This document shows positions 52,677 through 61,616 of a stretch of DNA of 64,000 nucleotides, one piece after another. The DNA lies in contig NZ_CP151803.1 in the NCBI RefSeq assembly GCF_038446955.1, forward strand, positions 2,852,001 to 2,916,000, written 5' to 3'. The translations under genes were made by a program, and so were the position numbers. The notes under the pieces were generated by a model. The model was not told where the DNA came from, searched no databases, and saw only the letters and a list, made by a program, of their open reading frames with translations. Each line of letters starts with the position of its first letter. Within the stretch, counting starts at the first letter, position 1. The DNA is from Pedobacter sp. FW305-3-2-15-E-R2A2 (lineage in GTDB: Bacteria > Bacteroidota > Bacteroidia > Sphingobacteriales > Sphingobacteriaceae).

Positions 52677-52712
52677 TATGCTGATGACCGATAAAAATCA
52701 AATTATATACTG

Positions 52713-54629
52713 ATGAAAAAATCAAGCGTTAAATATTTTGCAGCAGCCTTAACTTTAGGCTTATCCTTTTCTGTAAAGGCTCAGGATCAGCTGGCTGAAA
52801 AAATGGCGGCAACTGTCATATCGGTTTGGAATGATACAGCCGGTACGACACCAAGCTTAACTCCCAAAAAATGGTCTTATGATTTAGGCGTAGTGTATGA
52901 AGGTTTGGAAGGCATTTGGAAAAGAACTGGTGATGCGGGCTATTTCAAGGCGATGCAAAACAATATGGACCGTTATCTTTCCAAAGATGGCAGCATCATT
53001 AATTATAAACCTACGGATTTTAACATCGACCATGTTAAAAACGGACGCACACTATTGACCTTATACAGGGTAACTGGCCAGCAAAAATATTTTAAAGCAG
53101 CTACTGCACTCTGGGATCAGTTACAGCAGCAACCACGGACCAAAGAAGGAGGGTTTTGGCATAAAAAAATCTATCCGAATCAGATGTGGCTGGATGGGTT
53201 ATACATGGGGGAGCCCTTTTATGCAGAATACGCCGCAATGATCAAAAATGAAAAGGCATTTGACGACATCGCGAATCAGTTTATCTGGATGGAAAAGAAT
53301 TCCAGAGACCGCAAAACAGGATTAATGTACCACGGGTGGGATGAATCGAAAAAAGAACAATGGGCAGATAAAACGACGGGACGTTCGCCACATTTCTGGG
53401 CAAGGGCAATGGGCTGGTATGGAATGGCGTTGGTGGATGTTCTGGATAATTTCCCGCAGAACCATCCAAAACGTAAAGAATTGTTGGCCATCCTTCATCG
53501 TTTTGCCGTTGCAGTGCAAAAAGTACAAAGCCCGAAAACGGGATTATGGTACGACATTCTGGACCTGCCTCAGGGGAAGGGGAATTATTTTGAATCCTCA
53601 GCCTCCGGTATGTTCGTCTATACTTTCGCCAAGGCAGTAAGAAAGGGCTATCTGCCAGGTACTTATTTCTCTATAGCGAAAAAAGGATATGAAGGGATGC
53701 AAAATACCTTTATTGAAAAGGTAGATGAAAATCGGGTAAACCTGACCAGAACCGTAAGTGTTTCCGGCTTAGGTGGCAAACCTTATCGTGATGGAAGCTA
53801 CGCTTATTATTTAAGCGAAAAGGTGGTAACCAATGATGCAAAAGGAGTAGGTGCATTTTTGCTGGCCGCTAATGAAATGGAAATTGCAGTCCTGCCGAAA
53901 CCTGGTCTTGGTAAAACCGTGATGCTGGATTCCTATTTTAACAATGAAGTTAAAAAAGACCAGACTGGAAATGATCTTTCATGGCATTACAAATGGGAAG
54001 AACAGGGAAATACCGGATTTTCGTTCTGGGCAGGACTGTTTAATAACGCAGGTTTCCAGACAAAAACGCTGTATGACGCGCCAGCTACTGCCAATTTAAA
54101 AGAAACTTCGGTTTATATCATTGTTGATCCTGATTTCGAGAAAGAAAATCCAAGTCCCAATTTTATAACTACGGTGCACATTAAAGCAATTGCCGACTGG
54201 GTAAAATCTGGTGGAACTCTGGTTTTAATGGCCAATGATGCAGGCAATACAGAGCTTAAACATTTCAATGGTCTCGCTTCGAAATTTGGGGTATTTTTTA
54301 ACGGAGACAGCAAAGGCAGAGTGCCTGTACCAGGGAACTTTGAAACCGCTAAGTTGGAGGTTCCGGAAGGTCATGAACTGTTTAAAAATGCAAAAAATCT
54401 GTTCATCAAGGAATATAGCAGCTTAAAACTTTCGGAGCCTGCAACATCCATCTTGAAAGACAAGGACGGAGCGGATGTCATGGCGGTCAGCCGATTTGGC
54501 AAAGGAACAGTGTATGTGATCGGCGATCCATGGTTGTACAATGAATATCTGGATGGGAGGAAATTACCTGCAGTATATGATAATTTCAAAGCAGCGCAAG
54601 ACCTGCTGAACTGGTTGGGGAGTTTATAA
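52713..54629 (+). CDS. GH105 unsaturated rhamnogalacturonyl hydrolase fused to a DUF4350-like domain
   Basis: The 638-residue exported protein has a signal peptide and an (alpha/alpha)6 barrel of GH105/YteR type (about 25-375). The catalytic Asp161 lies in M-W-L-D-G-L-Y-M-G, and H-F-W-A-R-A-M-G-W-Y-G-M-A forms the substrate pocket. GH105 enzymes remove the unsaturated galacturonate that lyases leave at the non-reducing end. Residues about 395-638 form a second alpha/beta domain (V-K-S-G-G-T-L-V-L-M-A-N-D, F-G-K-G-T-V-Y-V-I-G-D-P-W-L-Y-N-E-Y) similar to DUF4350/amidotransferase-like folds with no visible catalytic cysteine. Ordinary GH105 proteins end near 370 residues. It cooperates with the PL10 and PL1 lyases of this window. 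Confidence 0.88.
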   Translation: MKKSSVKYFAAALTLGLSFSVKAQDQLAEKMAATVISVWNDTAGTTPSLTPKKWSYDLGVVYEGLEGIWKRTGDAGYFKAMQNNMDRYLSKDGSIINYKPTDFNIDHVKNGRTLLTLYRVTGQQKYFKAATALWDQLQQQPRTKEGGFWHKKIYPNQMWLDGLYMGEPFYAEYAAMIKNEKAFDDIANQFIWMEKNSRDRKTGLMYHGWDESKKEQWADKTTGRSPHFWARAMGWYGMALVDVLDNFPQNHPKRKELLAILHRFAVAVQKVQSPKTGLWYDILDLPQGKGNYFESSASGMFVYTFAKAVRKGYLPGTYFSIAKKGYEGMQNTFIEKVDENRVNLTRTVSVSGLGGKPYRDGSYAYYLSEKVVTNDAKGVGAFLLAANEMEIAVLPKPGLGKTVMLDSYFNNEVKKDQTGNDLSWHYKWEEQGNTGFSFWAGLFNNAGFQTKTLYDAPATANLKETSVYIIVDPDFEKENPSPNFITTVHIKAIADWVKSGGTLVLMANDAGNTELKHFNGLASKFGVFFNGDSKGRVPVPGNFETAKLEVPEGHELFKNAKNLFIKEYSSLKLSEPATSILKDKDGADVMAVSRFGKGTVYVIGDPWLYNEYLDGRKLPAVYDNFKAAQDLLNWLGSL

Positions 54630-54639
54630 TAGGAGAGGA

Positions 54640-55671
54640 ATGAAAAAAATTATATTTTATACGTTAAGCTGTATCGGCTTCTGCTCCTGTGCGGCCGCAC
54701 AGGATGCAGCTCAAAGCGAAGTCAGGAAAGACCTGATCGCAGAAAGAATGCTGGTTTATCAACTTGACAATGGGGGGTGGCCAAAACAACTTCGGGATGG
54801 CAGTGTCGTCAAATACGAAACACAGATTGATGAAGCTTTAATGGCCAGGATAAAAGCTACTTCTGAAAAACATGCAACCATAGACAATCGCGCCACAAGC
54901 CGGGAGATCAATGCACTGGTGAAAGCCTATAAAACAACGGCTAACAAAGCGTATTTAGCGGCAGCAGAAAAAGGAGTAACTTACCTCCTGAAAGCTCAGT
55001 ATGCCAATGGCGGCTGGCCCCAGTATTATCCTGATCAAAGTATTTACAGAGCAGAAATCACTTATAATGATGATGCCATGGTAAATGTGCTGAACATCAT
55101 GTTAAATATTGCGACACAAAGCAATGATTTTGATGTACTCTATAAATCCTTCGCAGGCAAAGCGGAGGATGCGGTTAAAAGGGGAATAGATTGTATCTTA
55201 AAAACGCAGGTCATACAAAATGGAAAACCAGGCATTTGGGCTGCCCAATACGATCAAAATACATTTAAACCTGCAAAGGCAAGGAATTTTGAACCCGCCT
55301 CTTTGAGCACTTCGGAATCGGTTGGGGTAGTCAGGTTTTTAATGCGGATCCAAAACCCGGAACCTGCGATAAAGAAATCAATTTCCAATGCAGTCGACTG
55401 GTTTAAGCAAGCAAAAATTACGGGTTATAGATTTGCAGAATTACCTGATAAAAAGGACCGGGCGCTCATTGAAGATCCAACTGCAGTCATCTGGGCGAGG
55501 TTTTACGATTTCAAAACCAACCAACCCATTTTTGGTGACAGAGACCATTCTATAAAATCAAATGTTGCCGATATCAGCTTCGAACGAAGAAATAATTATG
55601 CCTGGTATGGCATTTGGCCAAATAACCTTCTCCTTAAAGATTTCCCTAAGTGGCAAAAAGCCAACCCTTAA
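54640..55671 (+). CDS. Pectate lyase, PL10 family
   Basis: The 343-residue protein cleaves polygalacturonate by beta-elimination. It has a signal sequence with a cysteine-rich end (G-F-C-S-C near 13-17) that might act as a lipobox. The PL10 (alpha/alpha) toroid shows Q-L-D-N-G-G-W-P-K near 41-49, Q-Y-A-N-G-G-W-P-Q-Y-Y-P near 112-123, and T-Y-N-D-D-A-M-V-N-V-L near 132-142. The C-terminal I-S-F-E-R-R-N-N-Y-A-W-Y-G is also typical. An AGGAGAGGA lies directly before the ATG, ten bases after the GH105 stop. The next gene starts ten bases downstream. Confidence 0.9.
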   Translation: MKKIIFYTLSCIGFCSCAAAQDAAQSEVRKDLIAERMLVYQLDNGGWPKQLRDGSVVKYETQIDEALMARIKATSEKHATIDNRATSREINALVKAYKTTANKAYLAAAEKGVTYLLKAQYANGGWPQYYPDQSIYRAEITYNDDAMVNVLNIMLNIATQSNDFDVLYKSFAGKAEDAVKRGIDCILKTQVIQNGKPGIWAAQYDQNTFKPAKARNFEPASLSTSESVGVVRFLMRIQNPEPAIKKSISNAVDWFKQAKITGYRFAELPDKKDRALIEDPTAVIWARFYDFKTNQPIFGDRDHSIKSNVADISFERRNNYAWYGIWPNNLLLKDFPKWQKANP

Positions 55672-55681
55672 TTTACTGAAA

Positions 55682-58600
55682 ATGATCTTATCTCAAGAAA
55701 ATTTAAAACTCCTGTCGAATGGGGTGATAAAGATGCCTGCTGCAACCAGCTTTGAACTTCCTGAAAAGGTATTACAATTTGGAACCGGTGTTTTACTTCG
55801 GGGGCTTCCCGATTATTTTATTGATAAAGCCAACCGCGAGGGGATTTTCAATGGACGTGTGGTGGTCGTAAAATCAACAGGCAATAATACCGAAGAATTT
55901 GATCAGCAGGATTCACTATATACACTCTGCGTTCGTGGTATTGAAGGGGGAGTTCCGGTATCGGAAAACATCATTTCATCGGCCATCAGCAGAGTCATCG
56001 CCGCTAATCGGAACTGGGAGGAGGTCCTGGACATCGCCGGATCCGAAGCACTGCAGCTGATCGTTTCCAATACAACCGAAGCAGGTATACAATTGGTAAA
56101 AGAGCGAATTGGTCAGGCTCCGCCACTTTCTTTTCCTGCAAAGGTATTGGCAGTATTGTACAGGAGATATCAGGTTTTTAATGCAGCTGAAAATTCAGGT
56201 CTGGTAATCATTGCAACAGAGTTGATTCCTGATAATGGCAGAAAGCTGGGACAAATTGTATTGGAATTGGCCCGTTTTAATGAGCTGGAGGAAGAATTTA
56301 TTTCCTGGTTGCAGGAGCATAATCGTTTTTGTAATTCACTGGTAGATAGAATTGTGCCGGGTAAGCCGGATGAAGCGATGCTGATGGCACTGAAAGAAGA
56401 ACTGGGCTATACAGATCATTTGTTATCCATGACAGAACCTTATCGTTTATGGGCGATTGAAGGGGATGAAAAAGTGGCGGAAATTTTATCATTCGCGAAG
56501 GCTGATCCGGGAGTGGTCATTGCAGAAGACATCGAAATATATAGGGAATTAAAAGTAAGGCTGTTAAACGGTACACATATTTTAAGTTCCGGAATTGCAT
56601 TTTTATCTGGTATAGATACCGTTACAAATGCCATGAAAAATGAACAGCTTAAGACGTACATCGACGTTTTAATGGCAACAGAAATTGCTCCGGCAATACC
56701 TTATCCGGTAACTGAAGCACAAACTACCGCTTTTGCCGATACGGTGAAAGACCGTTTCGCAAATCCCTCAATAGCACATTTGTGGCTGAACATTACTTTT
56801 CAGTATACCATGAAAATGAAGATCCGCATTTTGCCATTGCTTTTAAATCATTACCAATTGTTCAATCATGTTCCCGGAAATATTGCCTTTGGCTTTGCTG
56901 CTTACCTGATGTTCATGAAGGCAGATTTACAAAAGGAAGGAAAATACTACGGTACTTATCAAAATGCCAGTTACCTCATTAATGATGACCAGGCGGCTTA
57001 TTTCGCTGATAAAATAATACAGGATCCTGAAAACTATGTTCAGAATATACTGAGTGATACCGGTTTCTGGGGCATGGACTTAATGGCATTAACCGGATTT
57101 ATTCCGGCAGTTAAAAACAAATTTGAGGACATTGAAATAAAGGGTATGGCCATGGCATTGGCAGGATTGGGAAAGCGGAACAAACCACAGGTTTTAAAAA
57201 TACATCCCAAGGATAATGTCCTTGTGGCACTCTGTGATTTGAAAGCAGGGGAAAAGGTGGAATATCAGGGTACCTCTTATTTATTGCTGGAGGATGTGCA
57301 GGCAAAGCATAAATTTTACATGACGGATATGAATGCCGGAGACGAGGTACTGATGTATGGGACCTTAGTAGGTAAAGTACAGTATTCGCTTCAGGCGGGT
57401 GCGTTGATGACTACCGATAATTTGAAACATGCAGCAGCGCCGTATCAATACCGTCCCTATAATTACAGCTGGACAGCTCCGGATGTGAGTAAATTTGAAG
57501 GCCGTACTTTTAATGGTTACCATCGTGCTGATGGCAGGGTAGGAACGGCAAATTACTGGTTGTTCATTCCCACTGTATTTTGTGAAAACCGCAACCTGGA
57601 CGTGATTCGGGAGACATTACACAACGAATTGGGATATGCGGTTACCGCGAAATACAAAGCCTATGCGCAGGAGCTCATTGCGGCATTTAAAAATGGTACA
57701 GACATTTCCAGCTTAACCGCACCGGCATCTTTTGAGGAGCATAGAAACGAAAGACCATTTAAAAACATTGATGGGATTAAATTTTTGAATCATCAGGGTG
57801 GATGCGGAGGAATCAGGCAGGATGCAGCGGTATTGAGCAAATTACTGGCTGCTTATGCGGACCATCCCAACGTAGCTGGTGTGACCGTTTTAAGTCTGGG
57901 CTGTCAGAACCTGCAGGTACAGGATTTCAGAAATGACCTGCAGGAAAGAAATCCGGACTTTGATAAGCCCTTGTATATTTTTGAACAACAACAGTCGCAG
58001 AGCGAAGAGCACATGATTGCTGAAGCCATCAGAAAGACTTTTGAAGGTTTGGTAGAGGCGAACAAGATAGAACGTTCGCCGGCACCATTAAGCAAACTGA
58101 ATATTGGTGTGAAATGCGGTGGTAGTGATGGGTTTAGTGGCATTTCTGCCAATCCGGCTGTGGGTTATACTTCTGATTTGCTGGTTACCCTGGGTGCAAC
58201 AGTTTTATTGGCGGAATTTCCGGAGTTATGCGGCGCCGAACAAAACCTGATCGACCGCACAAAAGAGGAAGGAGCCGCAAAGAAGTTCATTCATTTGATG
58301 AGGGCTTACAGTGAGGCAGCGGAGCATGCAGGATCTGGTTTCCACATGAATCCATCTCCCGGAAACATCAAAGACGGATTGATTACCGATGCTATTAAGA
58401 GCAATGGTGCCGCAAAGAAAGGAGGGACCTCGCCAGTTGAAGACGTACTGGATTATACCGAACCCGCCACCAAAGTCGGATTAAATCTGGTCTGTACGCC
58501 AGGAAATGATGTGGAGGCAACAACAGGTAAGGCTGCCAGTGGGGCAACCTTAATCCTATTTACGACCGGATTAGGCACGCCTACAGGAAATCCGGTATGC

Positions 58601-58822
58601 CCGGTGATCAAGGTAGCCACCAATAATGCCCTGACCAAACGAATGGGGGATATCATCGACATCAATACCGGTCCGGTGATAGAAGGGGAGAAAACCATTG
58701 AAGAAATGGGGGCTGATATTTTGGAATATTGCATCAGGGCCGCAAGTGGTGAAGTGATTCCAAAATCGGTACTGCTCAATCAGGATGATTTTATCCCATG
58801 GAAAAGAGGCGTTTCTTTATAG
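55682..58822 (+). CDS. uxaBA: Fused tagaturonate reductase (UxaB) and altronate dehydratase (UxaA)
   Basis: The 1046-residue cytoplasmic protein covers two successive steps of galacturonate breakdown. Residues 1 to about 495 are a UxaB-type mannitol-dehydrogenase-family reductase (V-L-Q-F-G-T-G-V-L-L-R-G near 28-39, L-L-N-G-T-H-I-L-S-S-G near 297-307), giving D-altronate. Residues about 500-1046 are UxaA: an SAF domain starting K-I-H-P-K-D-N-V-L-V-A-L, then the catalytic domain with H-Q-G-G-C-G-G-I and K-C-G-G-S-D-G-F-S-G, giving 2-keto-3-deoxygluconate. Both halves are full length. An in-frame ATG at 55562 lies within the PL10 gene and is rejected. No UxaC, KdgK or KdgA is in the window. It overlaps the convergent GNAT gene by six bases. 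Confidence 0.9.
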   Translation: MILSQENLKLLSNGVIKMPAATSFELPEKVLQFGTGVLLRGLPDYFIDKANREGIFNGRVVVVKSTGNNTEEFDQQDSLYTLCVRGIEGGVPVSENIISSAISRVIAANRNWEEVLDIAGSEALQLIVSNTTEAGIQLVKERIGQAPPLSFPAKVLAVLYRRYQVFNAAENSGLVIIATELIPDNGRKLGQIVLELARFNELEEEFISWLQEHNRFCNSLVDRIVPGKPDEAMLMALKEELGYTDHLLSMTEPYRLWAIEGDEKVAEILSFAKADPGVVIAEDIEIYRELKVRLLNGTHILSSGIAFLSGIDTVTNAMKNEQLKTYIDVLMATEIAPAIPYPVTEAQTTAFADTVKDRFANPSIAHLWLNITFQYTMKMKIRILPLLLNHYQLFNHVPGNIAFGFAAYLMFMKADLQKEGKYYGTYQNASYLINDDQAAYFADKIIQDPENYVQNILSDTGFWGMDLMALTGFIPAVKNKFEDIEIKGMAMALAGLGKRNKPQVLKIHPKDNVLVALCDLKAGEKVEYQGTSYLLLEDVQAKHKFYMTDMNAGDEVLMYGTLVGKVQYSLQAGALMTTDNLKHAAAPYQYRPYNYSWTAPDVSKFEGRTFNGYHRADGRVGTANYWLFIPTVFCENRNLDVIRETLHNELGYAVTAKYKAYAQELIAAFKNGTDISSLTAPASFEEHRNERPFKNIDGIKFLNHQGGCGGIRQDAAVLSKLLAAYADHPNVAGVTVLSLGCQNLQVQDFRNDLQERNPDFDKPLYIFEQQQSQSEEHMIAEAIRKTFEGLVEANKIERSPAPLSKLNIGVKCGGSDGFSGISANPAVGYTSDLLVTLGATVLLAEFPELCGAEQNLIDRTKEEGAAKKFIHLMRAYSEAAEHAGSGFHMNPSPGNIKDGLITDAIKSNGAAKKGGTSPVEDVLDYTEPATKVGLNLVCTPGNDVEATTGKAASGATLILFTTGLGTPTGNPVCPVIKVATNNALTKRMGDIIDINTGPVIEGEKTIEEMGADILEYCIRAASGEVIPKSVLLNQDDFIPWKRGVSL

Positions 58823-58829
58823 CCTCTTT
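58803..58829. terminator. Hairpin inside the overlapping ends of uxaBA and the GNAT gene
   Basis: AAAGAGGC (58803-58810) pairs with GCCTCTTT (58822-58829) around an 11-base loop that holds both stop codons. On the minus strand the stem runs into TTTT. It could stop both convergent transcripts. Confidence 0.5.
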
Positions 58830-59335
58830 CTCATCATGATGTCGGTCTGCTCATCCTCGCCCATTTTAAAGAGGTGTTGACCGAAGGGAACAAATCCATT
58901 CCTGGTATAGAATTTTATGGCTCTTGGATTCTCTTCCCAAACACCCAGCCAGATGGAGGATTTTTTTAATAGTCCGGCTACTTCCTGCGCTTTTTCATAC
59001 AGGAGTTGTCCGACTTTTTTACCGTGGTAGGCACTTAAGACGTAAATCCGCTCTATTTCGAGCGAGCTTTCCTCCTGTAATTCGGTCTGCGCCTGCCCTG
59101 TATTTACTTTAAGATAGCCGATGGCACGCTGATCTTCCCATGCAATGTAGAACTGCGAATCCGGCTGCTCAATTTCTGCGCTCAGTTTCTCCTGATTGAA
59201 ATTTTCATCCAGGTATTTTTTCATATCGGCCGCAGTGTTGCTTGCTGCAAAGGTCTCAAAAAATGTTTCTTTCCCGATTTGCTGTATCGTTTCGATCTCC
59301 CTGATCGAGGCTTTACTGATTTTAATGTATTCCAT
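58817..59335 (-). CDS. GNAT family N-acetyltransferase
   Basis: The 172-residue protein has a GNAT fold with the acetyl-CoA segment I-E-R-I-Y-V-L-S-A-Y-H-G-K-K-V-G-Q-L-L near 88-106 and the late motif W-L-G-V-W-E-E-N-P-R-A-I-K-F-Y near 133-147. It resembles PaiA and other spermidine/spermine acetyltransferases (E-T-F-F-E-T-F-A-A-S-N near 22-32). It is encoded 21 bases after a PaiB-like gene, which supports a polyamine or related amine substrate, but this is inferred. Its end overlaps the convergent uxaBA gene. Confidence 0.82.
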   Translation of the reverse strand: MEYIKISKASIREIETIQQIGKETFFETFAASNTAADMKKYLDENFNQEKLSAEIEQPDSQFYIAWEDQRAIGYLKVNTGQAQTELQEESSLEIERIYVLSAYHGKKVGQLLYEKAQEVAGLLKKSSIWLGVWEENPRAIKFYTRNGFVPFGQHLFKMGEDEQTDIMMRKRL

Positions 59336-59356
59336 AATGGGCTTTGATTTCTTAAG

Positions 59357-59962
59357 TTATAGTTTTCGGATGTAAGTTGCCAGGTCATTTTCAACGCTAT
59401 TGTTCGTTTTTTCCAGATGTTCAACAATCCGCTGTCGCTCTGCTTCGGTTTTATTCTGGCTTAATTTTTTCTGTCCCTGCAAATCGGTTACTTCCAGTTC
59501 AAACGCTACGATGCCCCTCATCATCCCTTTTTTAAATTTGTCGGAAAGGCTGTTCCATTGTGCCAGGTAATCCCGGTCATAAAAGCTAATCATCTCTTCC
59601 AAAACCTTGATTTTGGAACTTTCCTCCTCAAGAACTTTTGCTTTACCATAGGCATGCACTGAAATGTAATCCCAGGTTGGAACGCTCTCTTTTTTATCAT
59701 AATGACTGGGTGATATATAGGCATGTGGTGCTGTGAACAGGACTAAAGAAGTATTTGCTTCGATGTATTTTGCCTGCTCATTGGCAATGGCAAAATGAGA
59801 ACTTAGAACTAATTTACCTGAATTGTTATCTATATAAAATGGTAACTGGGTGGCAATGGGAATATGCTCCTTATTGGTAATGATCGTTGCAAAACTGTAT
59901 TGCTTCATGAAAGCAATTTTTTCCGCTTCGTCCTTAAACTGAAATTGATTCGGTATGTACAT
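59357..59962 (-). CDS. PaiB-like FMN-binding protein
   Basis: The 201-residue protein matches the PaiB family: N-terminal M-Y-I-P-x-x-F, a split beta-barrel with L-V-L-F-T-A-P-H-A-Y-I-S-P-S near 73-86, V-P-T-W-D-Y-I-S-V-H-A-Y-G near 93-105, and M-R-G-I-V-A-F-E-L-E-V near 149-159. In Bacillus, PaiB is linked to sporulation control; in other bacteria the family looks more like heme/FMN-binding or detoxifying proteins. It is divergent from a MocR regulator and is followed by a GNAT gene, a common three-gene neighbourhood. Length is typical (about 205). Confidence 0.85.
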   Translation of the reverse strand: MYIPNQFQFKDEAEKIAFMKQYSFATIITNKEHIPIATQLPFYIDNNSGKLVLSSHFAIANEQAKYIEANTSLVLFTAPHAYISPSHYDKKESVPTWDYISVHAYGKAKVLEEESSKIKVLEEMISFYDRDYLAQWNSLSDKFKKGMMRGIVAFELEVTDLQGQKKLSQNKTEAERQRIVEHLEKTNNSVENDLATYIRKL

Positions 59963-59991
59963 AAAACTAATGCTCCTTCCTTTTGTTTCCT

Positions 59992-59999
59992 CAAAAATA
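59992..59999 (-). promoter_or_regulatory. -7 element of the PaiB-like gene
   Basis: On the minus strand this reads TATTTTTG (TAnnTTTG), 29 bases before the ATG. No TTG at proper spacing is seen upstream, which would fit activation by the divergent MocR protein. Confidence 0.4.
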
Positions 60000-60013
60000 C
60001 CCCATAATTGGAT

Positions 60014-60021
60014 TACCTTTG
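60014..60021 (+). promoter_or_regulatory. -7 element of the MocR regulator gene
   Basis: TACCTTTG matches TAnnTTTG and lies 18 bases before the ATG, so the leader would be short. No proper -33 TTG is visible. Confidence 0.4.
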
Positions 60022-60039
60022 TAGACCAATATTAATAAA

Positions 60040-61518
60040 ATGAATAGTCCAATTTCTCTGCAGCTTTTCACTGAAATCTCATTCATCTCCTCTTCCGGCA
60101 GGTCTCTTTATTTGCAGCTTTCGGATGCAATTTTGTCCTTCATCAAAAATGGAAAATTACGCTCTGGACAAAAATTGCCTGGTTCAAGAGACGTTGCCGC
60201 CTTATTGAAAATTAACAGGATTACCGTTGCTAAGGCCTATGAAGAATTGCAGACACAAGGCTGGCTGGAAAGCTTCGTTGGCAATGGCACGTTCGTCTCC
60301 TCACACATTGTAGATCACGAACCCGAAAACCTGGGTGGGAGCCTTGTACCTGCTTCATTAAAAAAGGCTGGCTTTAGCATGCCATCGATGAACTACCTGG
60401 ATAAGGCTTTCGACAATCCTGTTACGGAACTTCATTTAGACGATGGTTATCCGGATCCCAGACTGGCGCCATTAAAGGAATTTTATCGGGCTTACCGTAC
60501 CCAGTTAACGCGAAGCGGATTATATGATAAATTTGGCAGTTACAGCAATTCTGCTGGTCCTGGTTATTACAGAGAAGCGATAGCCGACTATCTTAATGAA
60601 ACGCGGGGTTTAAAAGCAAAGGCAGGTAACATTCTTTCTGTGAGGGGAACTTTAATGGGGATTAACCTGGTCTGTACTGCACTGATTAATCCAGGTGATG
60701 TCATTGTTTCGGGGATACCGGGCTGGAAAAGAGCCGAACATAATTTTATTCACGCCAGAGCCAGACATATCGGGATAAAAGTAGATGAATACGGGATCGT
60801 TGTAGATGAACTGAAAGAAATCTGCAGGAAACAAAAGGTGAGGATGGTTTACGTCACACCGCATCACCATTATCCGACTACAGTGTCGCTCCGGATTGAC
60901 CGTAGATTAGAATTATTGCGGCTCGCTAATGAATATGGATTCATCATTTTTGAAGATGACTACGATTTTGATTTTCACTATAAACACCGTCCGCTATTGC
61001 CACTGGCCAGTGCCGATGAAAACGGTATGGTCATTTACTGCGGATCATTCGGCAAAAGCTTTTCCCCGGCTTTTCGCATGGGATATCTGGTGGCTTCAGA
61101 AAATGTGATCCAGCACCTTGCCAGGGTTCGGATTCTGTTGGATAGGCAGGGAGACCACATTTTAGACCATGCAATGGCCGAACTGTTGAATGATAACACC
61201 ACACAACGTTACCTCAGGAAGGCGTTGACTGTATATGAAGAAAGACGTGATCTTTTCTGTGAATTGCTAAGTACTGAACTGAAAAATGGCGTAAATTTTA
61301 CCGTTCCTGAAGGCGGGATGACCGTTTGGACGGAATTTGATCCATCAGTAAACCTGGAAATCCTGGCAAAAAAAGCGTATGTCAAAGGACTGCACATATC
61401 CGATGGCAAAGCACACCAATATTCTGACTATAAAACCAATGCGATTCGTTTGGGCTTTGCCTCTTCTTCAAAGGAAGAATTGATCAGGAGCGTGGAAATT
61501 CTCAAAGGGTTGATCTGA
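60040..61518 (+). CDS. MocR/PdxR-type regulator (GntR helix-turn-helix plus aminotransferase domain)
   Basis: The 492-residue protein has a winged helix of GntR type (about 20-90: Y-L-Q-L-S-D-A-I-L-S-F-I, L-P-G-S-R-D-V-A-A-L-L, V-A-K-A-Y-E-E-L). A type-I aminotransferase domain (about 130-490) follows, with the likely PLP lysine Lys339 in G-S-F-G-K-S-F-S-P and the aspartate in F-E-D-D-Y-D-F-D. MocR proteins sense PLP with an amine or amino acid and regulate adjacent, often divergent genes. Its obvious targets are the PaiB-like and GNAT genes across the 77-base spacer. PdxR-like control of vitamin B6 genes is less likely because none are present here. Confidence 0.9.
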   Translation: MNSPISLQLFTEISFISSSGRSLYLQLSDAILSFIKNGKLRSGQKLPGSRDVAALLKINRITVAKAYEELQTQGWLESFVGNGTFVSSHIVDHEPENLGGSLVPASLKKAGFSMPSMNYLDKAFDNPVTELHLDDGYPDPRLAPLKEFYRAYRTQLTRSGLYDKFGSYSNSAGPGYYREAIADYLNETRGLKAKAGNILSVRGTLMGINLVCTALINPGDVIVSGIPGWKRAEHNFIHARARHIGIKVDEYGIVVDELKEICRKQKVRMVYVTPHHHYPTTVSLRIDRRLELLRLANEYGFIIFEDDYDFDFHYKHRPLLPLASADENGMVIYCGSFGKSFSPAFRMGYLVASENVIQHLARVRILLDRQGDHILDHAMAELLNDNTTQRYLRKALTVYEERRDLFCELLSTELKNGVNFTVPEGGMTVWTEFDPSVNLEILAKKAYVKGLHISDGKAHQYSDYKTNAIRLGFASSSKEELIRSVEILKGLI

Positions 61519-61541
61519 TGATCTTTCTGTAAGTTCAGGAA

Positions 61542-61572
61542 ACAGGCCGGATCGAAAAACGATCCAGCCTGT
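61542..61572. terminator. Hairpin between convergent MocR and pectate lyase genes
   Basis: Thirteen-base arms (61542-61554 with 61560-61572) with one mismatch and an AAAAA loop lie 23 bases after the MocR stop and 45 before the pectate lyase stop. GC-rich stem without a long T-run; likely bidirectional. Confidence 0.6.
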
Positions 61573-61616
61573 AGCCATTCCACCAGAGCCATTCCTGTTA
61601 TACTTATTTTTCTGTT

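Noticed and set aside
55562..55681. Earlier in-frame ATG for the uxaBA fusion
   Set aside because: It would overlap the PL10 gene by 110 bases; the reductase family begins near the ATG at 55682.
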